The notes beneath the pieces were generated by a model, which saw nothing but the letters and a program-made list of their open reading frames with translations, did not search any database and was not told where the DNA came from. A DNA stretch of 5,863 nt, taken from JBBSGD01 sp038254435. Its GTDB lineage: Bacteria > Actinomycetota > CADDZG01 > WHSQ01. Both the position numbers and the translations under genes were made by a program. The stretch covers positions 1 to 5,863 of the forward strand of contig JBBSGD010000093.1 in the NCBI GenBank assembly GCA_038254435.1, given 5' to 3'. Below are positions 1 through 5,686 of the stretch, piece by piece (within the stretch, counting starts at the first letter, position 1; each line of letters begins with the position of its first letter).

Positions 1-1
1 G

Positions 2-946
2 ACCGAAGCCGACAACCTCGCGATCAAGGGGGCCGTTCACAAGCTGACCGCGCACGGCAACCACATAGTGACGACGGCTTTCGAGCACCATGCAGTCCTC
101 GACACCGTCGAATGGCTGCGCGCACGCGGCTTGCAGGTCACGGTGTTGCCGGTACCCGGGACCGGAGTCCTCGATCCCAAGGAAGTGGCGGCCGCGGTCA
201 GGCGGGACACGCTCGTCGTTTCCGTGATGACCGTCAACAACGAGATCGGGACCGTGCAGCCGATGGCCGCGATCGTGCGCGCCGTCAAGGCGGTCAACCC
301 TCGCACTCTCGTGCACACGGATGCCGTTCAGGCGCTCGGCAACGTGGGCGTGGATGTCGGCGAGTCGGGAGTCGATCTCGCCGCCTTCTCGGCACACAAG
401 CTCGGCGGTCCAAAGGGCACGGGCGCCCTCTTCGTGAGGTCCGGCGTAGCGCTCGAGCCGGTGCTGCACGGGGGCGGACACGAGCGCGGCTTGCGCTCGG
501 GAACGCTGAATGTCGCCGGTATCGCAGGATTCGGTGTAGCGGCGCACACAGCGGCTCGCGAGCTACAAGAGAAGACCGAGCGGGTTACCAAGCTGCGGAC
601 GCGCCTCCTCGAGGGGATCCAGGCGGAGATCCCCGACGCGCGCGTCAATGGAGACCTCGAGCGCAGAACGCCGGGTCATCTCAACGTGTCGTTCCCGGGG
701 ATCGAAGGCGAGACGGTGTTGCTGATGCTGGACCAGGCGGGCATTGCGTGCTCCTCGGGCTCGGCGTGCCAGTCTGGCGCGCTCGACCCCTCGCATGTGC
801 TGCTGGCCATTGGTCTGAGCCGCCCCATGGCAGACGGAAGCATCCGCTTCTCGCTGGGCCGCGCGTCGAGCGACGACGATGTCGACGCCGTGCTCGAGAC
901 GCTGCCGGGAATCATCACCAAGGCCCGCGCGGTGGCAGGCAAGTGA
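2..946 (+). CDS. Cysteine desulfurase, IscS/NifS/YrvO type (5' end missing)
   Basis: PLP-dependent enzyme that removes sulfur from L-cysteine, giving alanine and an enzyme-bound persulfide for tRNA thiolation or Fe-S assembly in the cytosol. The frame is open from base 2, starting TEADNLAIKG, the family block just after the SGAT motif, so about 70-80 N-terminal residues lie outside the window; the ATG at 68 is internal. Seen in order: the NNEIGTVQP block near 235-260, VHTDAVQALG (Asp contacting the PLP ring nitrogen), SAHKLGGPKG with the PLP Schiff-base Lys at 398-400, RSGTLN near 497-512, and the catalytic loop CSSGSACQSG with the persulfide Cys at 767-769. A second Cys sits six residues earlier (749-751). 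The loop is short and ungapped. The stop TGA overlaps the start of mnmA, which argues that this is the dedicated sulfur donor for MnmA, like YrvO of Bacillus. Family assignment is very secure; exact subgroup (iscS versus yrvO) is inferred from context. Confidence 0.96.
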   Translation, partial: TEADNLAIKGAVHKLTAHGNHIVTTAFEHHAVLDTVEWLRARGLQVTVLPVPGTGVLDPKEVAAAVRRDTLVVSVMTVNNEIGTVQPMAAIVRAVKAVNPRTLVHTDAVQALGNVGVDVGESGVDLAAFSAHKLGGPKGTGALFVRSGVALEPVLHGGGHERGLRSGTLNVAGIAGFGVAAHTAARELQEKTERVTKLRTRLLEGIQAEIPDARVNGDLERRTPGHLNVSFPGIEGETVLLMLDQAGIACSSGSACQSGALDPSHVLLAIGLSRPMADGSIRFSLGRASSDDDVDAVLETLPGIITKARAVAGK

Positions 947-2064
947 CCGCCAGGGCCCGGCGGCCAAAGGCCGTGGTAGCGATGTCGGGCGGCGTCGACT
1001 CGTCGGTGGCGGCGTCGCTGCTCGTCGAGCAGGGTTACGACGTCGTCGGGATCATGCTGAAGCTGTGGCAGGGAGAGGGGGCCAATAACGCATCGGGCTG
1101 CTGCAACGTGGGGGCCGCAGAAGATGCCCGGCGGGTAGCCCAGGTGCTCGGGATCGATTTCTACTGCATGAACTTTGCGGAACGCTTCGAGCAGACGGTG
1201 GTGCGCGACTTCCATGCTACCTATGCGGCCGGACAGACCCCCAACCCGTGCGTACGCTGCAACCAGTGGATCAAGTTCGGCGCGCTGCTGGAGCGCGCCG
1301 ATGCCCTTGGAGCCGATGTGCTAGCGACCGGTCACTACGCGCGCGTACGCGAGACACAGGGTCGATTCAGGCTTCTGCGCGGGGTCGACGACGGCAAGGA
1401 CCAGTCCTACGTCCTGTGGATGCTGCGCCAGGCCCAGCTTGCACGCTGCCGTTTCCCGGTCGGGGAGATGCCGAAGCGTGAGACGCGCGCCCTTGCCGCC
1501 GAGCTCGGCCTACGAACGGCGACCAAGCCCGATTCGCAGGAGATCTGCTTCGTCAAGGGCGGCGACCTTGGGCACTACGTTCAAGAGAGTATTCCCGAGG
1601 CTGCAGAGCCCGGGCCGATTCTCGACGTTCGCGGCGACACCGTGGGCGAGCACCGCGGGCTTGGCCACTACACGGTGGGACAGCGCAAGGGGCTGGGTAT
1701 ATCCCTCGGCGTTCCGGTGTTCGTGACCTCTATCGATGGCAGCCGCAACGCGATCGTGGTGGGGTCCCCCGAGCACCTCGAGACGTCGCTCATCGAAACG
1801 CGCGAGACGAGCTTCGTCGATGCCCGCCTTCACGAGGACCAGAGGGTGCTGGTGCAACACCGTGCCCACGGCGACGCGGTCCCGGCGATGATCGAGTCGG
1901 TGTCGGGCAGCCGCTGCACGCTTCGCTACGAGCGGCCCGTTGCCGCAGTCGCGCCGGGGCAGTCGGCGGCCTTCTATTCCGCGCAGTGCCCAGACGAGAT
2001 CTTGGGCGGAGGGATCGTCTGGTCCACCGACCGAGCGCGGGAACGTTCCGCCGCTTCAACCTAG
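943..2064 (+). CDS. mnmA: tRNA-uridine 2-sulfurtransferase MnmA (TrmU)
   Basis: Catalyses ATP-dependent 2-thiolation of the wobble uridine U34 in tRNAs for Lys, Glu and Gln, taking sulfur from a desulfurase. The 373-residue product matches the family length (about 360-380). An N-terminal PP-loop ATPase domain carries SGGVDSS at residues 15-21; the catalytic pair is Cys106 (in NPCVRCNQWIKF) and Cys202 (in DSQEICFV), equivalent to E. coli Cys102/Cys199. Other conserved blocks are ATGHYARV (GHY 130-132), KDQSYVLW (from 152), GQRKGLGI, and the C-terminal beta-barrel ending in GQSAAFY and LGGGIV. A vicinal Cys pair lies at 53-54 (SGCCN), as in many MnmA proteins. The GTG at 943 is chosen because it supplies the beta strand before the P-loop and overlaps the preceding TGA in GTGA; the next start, ATG 982, would begin right at the P-loop. 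Only a poor ribosome site (GGCAGG, 934-939) precedes it, so translational coupling is likely. The open frame upstream to 112 is a shadow of the desulfurase. Confidence 0.97.
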   Translation: MTARARRPKAVVAMSGGVDSSVAASLLVEQGYDVVGIMLKLWQGEGANNASGCCNVGAAEDARRVAQVLGIDFYCMNFAERFEQTVVRDFHATYAAGQTPNPCVRCNQWIKFGALLERADALGADVLATGHYARVRETQGRFRLLRGVDDGKDQSYVLWMLRQAQLARCRFPVGEMPKRETRALAAELGLRTATKPDSQEICFVKGGDLGHYVQESIPEAAEPGPILDVRGDTVGEHRGLGHYTVGQRKGLGISLGVPVFVTSIDGSRNAIVVGSPEHLETSLIETRETSFVDARLHEDQRVLVQHRAHGDAVPAMIESVSGSRCTLRYERPVAAVAPGQSAAFYSAQCPDEILGGGIVWSTDRARERSAAST

Positions 2065-2084
2065 GGCCGCGCTGGGGCCGATGT

Positions 2085-2978
2085 TCAAATGCCGCCCGGG
2101 ATCGAGCGTCCCGGGGTTGCGACAAATGGGGGCTCGTAGCCCTCGACCTGGCTCAGGACGCGCTCGATGTCCTCGGGCGAGGCCTGCAATCGTTTCCTCT
2201 CGGCCTCGATGATGCTCGGCAGGAGCCGCACGTCTCCCGCGGTGCACAGTCCGGTCGCCTCGGGTCGGCTGAGGGCGAATGCTACTGCCGCGTCGATGTG
2301 GTCCTGGTGCGTGAGCGGTTCGTACCAAGTCGCGAAACGAGGCTTCTCCGCGTCGAGCCAGAGGTTACGTGCCACGTGCTTGATGAGTATCAGCGCTGCG
2401 TCCTGTGACGAGATGGCGCCGGCGAGAGCCTCGAAGTCGCTCGCGTAGCCGGACTCGCGCGCAAGCCGGTAGTTGAAGGGCGTGATAACTGTGTCGAATG
2501 GAAAGCGGTGCAGTGCCTCGAGGTGCGTTGCGGGTGCGGCCATGCCGTGCCCGGTGATTCCTATTCCACGAACGAGGCCCTCCTCGCGCGCTTCTATTAC
2601 TGCGTCGAGCGCGCCCCCCGGTTGCGTCACCTTGTCGAGCTCATCCATGTCGACGATGGCGTGGAGCTGCAAGAGATCGAGGCGGTCGGTCTGCAGCCGC
2701 TCTAGCGAGCGGCGAATCGTCTTTGCGGCGCCTTCCTTAGTGCGCTCGGTAGCCTTGGTCGCGAGGAAGATATCCGGGCGGATTTGTGGCATCCATTTGC
2801 CGAGCCGCACTTCGGAGTCTCCGTAATCGTCGGATGTGTCGAAGTGGTTCATCCCGGCCTCGAGCGCGAGCGAGATCGACTCGTCGGCGACATCCTGATC
2901 GACCTCGGCGAGTGCCGCCCCTCCGTAGATCAGGACGCTCGACATGTGTCCCAGGCGACCCAGTCTTCGTGTCTCCAT
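2085..2978 (-). CDS. Aldo/keto reductase family oxidoreductase
   Basis: Predicted NAD(P)H-dependent oxidoreductase with a (beta/alpha)8 barrel, cytosolic; substrate not deducible. The 297-residue product has the standard AKR signatures: RRLGRLG at the N terminus, GMNHFDTSDDYGDSE, LATKATER, DRLDLLQLH and GLVRGIGITGH. The catalytic tetrad is visible as Asp47, Tyr52, Lys75 and His106. The C-terminal half holds PFNYRLAR and ILIKHVARNLW, and AALILIKHVA followed by FALSRPEATGLCTAGD resembles the family's conserved cofactor-binding end. It lacks the C-terminal ferredoxin-type Cys cluster seen in some related AKRs. The start ATG (2976-2978) has a good purine-rich ribosome site AAGGGGG at 2984-2990. 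It lies 76 bases downstream of the kelch lipoprotein gene on the same strand and ends 20 bases from the mnmA stop, convergent with it. Family secure, specific role unknown. Confidence 0.93.
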   Translation of the reverse strand: METRRLGRLGHMSSVLIYGGAALAEVDQDVADESISLALEAGMNHFDTSDDYGDSEVRLGKWMPQIRPDIFLATKATERTKEGAAKTIRRSLERLQTDRLDLLQLHAIVDMDELDKVTQPGGALDAVIEAREEGLVRGIGITGHGMAAPATHLEALHRFPFDTVITPFNYRLARESGYASDFEALAGAISSQDAALILIKHVARNLWLDAEKPRFATWYEPLTHQDHIDAAVAFALSRPEATGLCTAGDVRLLPSIIEAERKRLQASPEDIERVLSQVEGYEPPFVATPGRSIPGGI

Positions 2979-2983
2979 GCTTT

Positions 2984-2990
2984 CCCCCTT
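2984..2990 (-). promoter_or_regulatory. Ribosome binding site of the aldo/keto reductase gene
   Basis: On the minus strand AAGGGGG lies five bases upstream of the ATG at 2978-2976. It supports that start over internal methionines (for example residue 12). The remaining intergenic stretch (2991-3054) is comparatively A/T-rich around 3003-3030 and could hold a promoter, but no convincing -35/-10 pair is seen. Confidence 0.6.
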
Positions 2991-3054
2991 GGGTCCGCGA
3001 GATTGAAGTATCGCCTATTTACTACCCGTTCTTCACGCGTCACCGGCCGTAAGG

Positions 3055-4029
3055 CTAGCGCCGGGTCACGCTCAACGACAGGATCGACGCGACCGGATGG
3101 GGTCCCCTTGAGCCCCCCACGATGACGAGCCGCCCGCCGATGGAGGCAACCCCGCTGTCGGACAAGGGCCGAGGGAGTGACGCTACGCGCGCGACGTGAC
3201 CCGTCGCAGTGATCGCCAGGATCGCCCGGGTCGTCACGTCATGTCCTGTGATTCCGCCGATGACGTACATGCGGCTGCCGATGGTGCCTGCCTGAGCGTG
3301 CATCAGGCGCTTGGGCAGAAGGCCGATAAGCCTTACCTTGCGGCTTGGGGGAGTGAGCTTGTAGACGGCGCGTGACGACCCGTCGACCGTTCGGCCCCCG
3401 GCGATGATGAGCGCGCCGCCCAGCCTTGCGACCGCCGCGTATCTCAGTGCCTGCGGCAACAGGGCGGCCACTCGTGGACTGCCACGCGCATACGCCACTA
3501 TCCGGTTCGAAAAGTCGCTGCCGGTGTAGCCGCCGACCACGTAGATGCCGCCGCCGATCGTCACTGCCGAGGAATCCGACAGGGGCGTGGGAAGGGCGGT
3601 GACGAGGCGGACCCGTTGCGAGGTTGGGTCGTAGCGAGTCACCCCGGAGAAGCTCGCGCTTTGCCCGCCCCCGAGCACGTAGAGGCGCCCGCGGCGGGTC
3701 GCCGCGGCGGCGTCGTGAAGCGCTGTGGGAAGCCGCCCTGCCGTCTCGACCGAAGCGCCCCGCAGACGCAGGATCGAGTCGACGGACGAGCCCCTCGAGT
3801 CCAAGCCGCCGAAGGCATAGACGTCATTGCCTTCGGCGGCGACCGCGGGATCTTGCAGCGGCTCGGGCAGATGGGCGATTGTCTCGACCACGGGGCGCAA
3901 GGCGACGGGTGCAGAGCGACTCGGCGAAGGACGCGGAGAAGGTGGTGGCCCGCTGCGCCCAGGGGTGCTTGCCGGACTGCAGGCCGCCAGCATCGGTGCC
4001 GCGAGCAAGAGCACCAAAGCCTTTCGCAT
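3055..4029 (-). CDS. Kelch-repeat beta-propeller lipoprotein
   Basis: Predicted surface-anchored six-bladed beta-propeller of 324 residues; ligand unknown. Residues 1-17 form a lipoprotein signal peptide: MRK, a hydrophobic core, and lipobox LAAC with the lipidated Cys17. A Pro/Ser/Arg-rich linker follows (about 18-42). Six repeats fill the rest. Each has an LPxxL element (Leu-Pro at 54, 100, 146, 191, 238, 285) followed some 20 residues later by a kelch double glycine (74, 120, 166, 211, 258, 305), often in the context YVxGG or IVGG. Repeat spacing is 45-47 residues, the usual kelch blade length, and the number of repeats fits one closed propeller. No enzymatic domain is attached, so a binding or scaffolding role is likely. 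The ATG at 4027-4029 gives the complete signal peptide but has no clear ribosome site, so the transcript may be leaderless or weakly translated. It is divergent from the broken thioesterase and co-oriented with the downstream reductase. Family call good, function not inferable. Confidence 0.9.
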   Translation of the reverse strand: MRKALVLLLAAPMLAACSPASTPGRSGPPPSPRPSPSRSAPVALRPVVETIAHLPEPLQDPAVAAEGNDVYAFGGLDSRGSSVDSILRLRGASVETAGRLPTALHDAAAATRRGRLYVLGGGQSASFSGVTRYDPTSQRVRLVTALPTPLSDSSAVTIGGGIYVVGGYTGSDFSNRIVAYARGSPRVAALLPQALRYAAVARLGGALIIAGGRTVDGSSRAVYKLTPPSRKVRLIGLLPKRLMHAQAGTIGSRMYVIGGITGHDVTTRAILAITATGHVARVASLPRPLSDSGVASIGGRLVIVGGSRGPHPVASILSLSVTRR

Positions 4030-4089
4030 TGAGTGCGTACGCTAGCATCGGGCCCGTCTTATGAGTCAGACTTTTTCGCTAAGCGTGGC

Positions 4090-4094
4090 GGAGG
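4090..4094 (+). promoter_or_regulatory. Ribosome binding site of the interrupted thioesterase
   Basis: GGAGG stands ten bases before the GTG at 4105. It selects this GTG over the earlier in-frame ATG at 4033, whose extra 24 residues (MRTLASGPSYESD...) match nothing in the thioesterase family and would nearly abut the divergent kelch start. Confidence 0.6.
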
Positions 4095-4104
4095 CGAGCA
4101 GCCG

Positions 4105-4252
4105 GTGACCGACTTTGCAGTGCGTTTCACGGTCCGCAACTATGAGCTGGACACCCTCGGGCACCTCAATGCGGCTCTCTACTATCAGTACGCCGAACAC
4201 TCCCGGTGGGAGTATCTGCGCGCCCTCGGAGTGAGCCTGGACGATCTGCGAT
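4105..4252 (+). pseudogene. Hotdog acyl-CoA thioesterase (YbgC/4HBT type), 5' part, interrupted by IS
   Basis: This is the N-terminal 49 codons of a 4-hydroxybenzoyl-CoA thioesterase-like protein, a hotdog-fold family that hydrolyses acyl-CoA or acyl-carrier-protein thioesters. The start is GTG 4105 with GGAGG upstream. Residues 4-14 form the first beta strand; then comes the signature D-x-x-G-H-L-N-A with the family's catalytic Asp at residue 16 and GHLN at 19-22, followed by YYQYAEHSRWEYLRALG on the central helix. After Arg49 the reading frame enters an insertion sequence at 4253 and meets a stop at 4357-4359, giving a truncated product with about 36 foreign residues. The 3' part of the gene resumes after 5686 in the same frame. 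The disrupted gene is almost certainly non-functional because most of the hotdog sheet is lost from this product. Confidence 0.9.
4245..4252. repeat. Target site duplication, left copy
   Basis: TCTGCGAT, identical to 5679-5686. It directly abuts the left end of the IS, and the duplication is exactly 8 bases (bases on either side differ), the length expected for IS256-family transposition. It belongs to the thioesterase coding sequence. Confidence 0.93.
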
Positions 4253-4278
4253 GGTCCCGCCCGTTGAAGTGGTGTAAG
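4253..4278 (+). repeat. IS left terminal inverted repeat (transposase 3' side)
   Basis: Imperfect inverted repeat with 5653-5678; strongest shared blocks are GCCCG (4259-4263) and GTGGTGTAA (4269-4277). Just inside, GTGGT (4269-4273) can pair with ACCAC (4281-4285) across a seven-base loop. Confidence 0.85.
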
Positions 4279-4303
4279 AAACCACCGCATCATCCGCGTG
4301 CTA

Positions 4304-4318
4304 GCGAGCTTAGCTCGC
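4304..4318 (-). terminator. Small hairpin at the transposase stop codon
   Basis: GCGAGC (4304-4309) and GCTCGC (4313-4318) form a perfect six-base-pair stem; the three-base loop is the transposase stop codon (TAA on the minus strand, 4312-4310). No run of T follows, so it is not a canonical intrinsic terminator. It may reduce read-through or be chance in GC-rich DNA. Confidence 0.3.
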
Positions 4319-5559
4319 CTTGTCGAGCTCCTTCATCACCTCCTCGTGATCCTTCGTAGCGTCACCCTCGATGACAACGACGCGCGTCCTGGCCAGCGAT
4401 TCGACCGACATGTAGCGGCGTGCCACCGCCCACTCATCGTTCTGCTCGCAGAGCACCGCTCCGATGAGACGGATGACCGCATCACGGTTGGGAAAGATGC
4501 CGACAACATCGGTGCGCCGGCGGATCTCACGGTTGAGGCGCTCCTGCGGGTTGTTGCTCCAGATCTGCCGCCATGCTCCTTGGGGAACGTCGAGAACGCG
4601 AGCATGTCGTGGGCGGCGTCGGCGAGCATCTCGGCCGCGTCGGTGAACTTGTTGGTGGTGAGCTGCTCGACCACGCGCCCGTGCTGGGCCCATACCGCCG
4701 AGTGATCGGGCTGGGCGAAGACCGAGCGCACCAGCGCCGCGACCATGTCCTGGGCTGACTTGGGGACCTTGTTGAGCAGGTTGCGCATGAAGTGGGCACG
4801 ACACCGCTGCCATGACGCGCCGTTAAGCACCGTTGCGATCGCATCCTTGAGGCCCTCGTGTGAGTCGGACACGACCAGCTTGACGCCACAGAGACCGCGG
4901 GCCTTGAGGCCCCTGAGGAAGGACAGCCACGCGGCGCCGTCTTCCGAGGTCACGACGTCTATCCCCAGCACCTCGCGGTGCCCGTCCCTGTTCACGGCGG
5001 TGGCCATTGTGGCGACGACGTTGACGGTGCGCCCGCCGTCGCGGCACTTGACCACGAGCGCGTCGATCCACACATAGGTGTAGGGGCCTTGGTCGAGCGG
5101 CCGTGACCTGAACTGCTCGACGGTCTCGTCGAGGCTGGCTGCGAGAGCGCTCACCTGTGACTTCCCGATGCCCTCGATGCCGAGCGTCTTGACGAGCTTA
5201 TCGACGCGACGCGTAGACACTCCCGCGAGGTAGCAGTCGGCGACGACGGCGATGAGTGCCTGCTCGGCGCGCCTTCTTGGTTCGATGAGCCAGTCAGGGA
5301 AGTAGCTTCCTTGCCGCAGCTTGGGGATGGCGAGCTCGATCGTGCCAGCACGAGTGTCCCAGCGCCTCGCCCGGTAGCCGTTGCGCATGTTGTCGCGCTC
5401 GTCGCTACGCTCGTTGTAGCCAGCGTTGCAGACAGCATCGACCTCAGCCCCCATGAGCGCGGCGGCGAACTCGTTGACCATGGCACGCAAGAGATCGGGA
5501 TCGGCCTCCTCGAGCTGCTTGCGCAGCCACGTCGGGAGGTCCATGCTCTTCTTGACCAT
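4310..5559 (-). pseudogene. IS256-family (mutator type) transposase, frameshifted
   Basis: DDE transposase acting on the ends of its own IS. The first frame starts at ATG 5559 with a strong AGGAGG six bases upstream, and encodes residues 1-329: a helical N-terminal DNA-binding region, IELAIPKLRQGSYFP near 74-88, VWIDALVVK with Asp166, VVSDSHEGL with Asp232, and CRAHFMRN (Cys253, His256). At His329 (4575-4573) the family sequence continues only in the -1 frame as WRQIWSNNPQERLNREIRRR and on to LDKAS, stop 4312-4310. Joined, the protein is 416 residues, normal for the family, with the third catalytic residue at Glu340, matching the D167/D233/E341 arrangement known for IS256 itself. The break equals one missing base between the His and Trp codons. 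Without the shift the product runs to 4336 with 78 unrelated residues and lacks the catalytic Glu, so it should be inactive. A sequencing error could look the same; there is no classical slippery heptamer, only a CCCC run at 4585-4582. Confidence 0.95.
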
Positions 5560-5565
5560 CGCTCT

Positions 5566-5571
5566 CCTCCT
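5566..5571 (-). promoter_or_regulatory. Ribosome binding site of the transposase
   Basis: AGGAGG on the minus strand, six bases before the ATG at 5559-5557. Ideal sequence and spacing; fixes the start at MVKKSM. Confidence 0.75.
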
Positions 5572-5619
5572 CGGTTGTCTTGCGGACTACCTGAGGATGA
5601 AGCGGTGGTCTCTTGATCT

Positions 5620-5633
5620 CTGGGATTTCCCAG
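5620..5633. repeat. Inverted repeat in the IS leader
   Basis: CTGGGA (5620-5625) and TCCCAG (5628-5633) form a perfect palindrome with a two-base spacer, and a second near-palindrome GGGGCTCCCC follows at 5641-5650. Both lie between the IS right end and the transposase start. They could be transposase or regulator binding sites, or an RNA structure that limits expression from transcripts entering the IS. No promoter boxes are recognisable nearby. Role is inference. Confidence 0.45.
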
Positions 5634-5652
5634 GGCTCCAGGGGCTCCCCCT

Positions 5653-5678
5653 GTTACACCACGTCAGCGGGCACTACT
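5653..5678 (-). repeat. IS right terminal inverted repeat (transposase 5' side)
   Basis: Read on the minus strand it matches the left end at 19 of 26 positions, including GCCCG (5672-5668) and GTGGTGTAA (5662-5654). It abuts the right copy of the target duplication. Confidence 0.85.
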
Positions 5679-5686
5679 TCTGCGAT
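5679..5686. repeat. Target site duplication, right copy
   Basis: TCTGCGAT, identical to 4245-4252. The last T is the first base of the TCG codon at which the thioesterase frame resumes. Confidence 0.93.

Larger units (their letters stand above)
4253..5678 (-). mobile_element. IS256-family insertion sequence, complete, 1426 bases
   Basis: Boundaries are set by the exact 8-base duplication on both sides and by terminal inverted repeats. Comparing 4253-4278 with the reverse complement of 5653-5678, 19 of 26 positions agree. The best conserved stretch is an inner GTGGTGTAA (4269-4277 and 5654-5662), while the outermost bases are diverged. Size, single transposase gene and duplication length all fit the IS256 family. 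The element carries no passenger gene. Its transposase is frameshifted, so movement would need an intact copy elsewhere. It sits inside the thioesterase, with the transposase read toward the kelch lipoprotein gene. About 57 noncoding bases lie at the left end and 119 at the right end. Confidence 0.94.

Noticed and set aside
563..1215. Long minus-strand open frames across the desulfurase and mnmA
   Set aside because: They are antisense shadows of two secure genes, typical of GC-rich DNA, with no recognisable motif.
112..2064. A 650-residue open frame that would fuse extra N-terminal sequence to MnmA
   Set aside because: Bases 112-942 in this frame are an out-of-frame reading of the desulfurase, Arg/Gly/Ala-rich and without family motifs. 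MnmA starts at GTG 943.
2065..2084. A bidirectional terminator between mnmA and the reductase
   Set aside because: The 20-base gap and surroundings offer only a four-base GGCC pairing and no T tract on either strand.
4030..4104. Divergent promoters for the kelch gene and the thioesterase
   Set aside because: Weak -10-like strings (CATAAG on the minus strand, TAGCAT on the plus strand) have no matching -35 at proper spacing. A promoter must exist nearby, but I cannot place it.
4033..4359. A 108-residue hypothetical protein taken as one intact gene
   Set aside because: It is a chimera: an unlikely 24-residue leader, 49 thioesterase codons plus one junction codon, then IS sequence up to a chance stop.
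4310..4813. A separate 167-residue gene overlapping the transposase
   Set aside because: Only its last 87 residues are meaningful and they are the transposase C terminus in the -1 frame. The first 80 are a shadow of the upstream frame.
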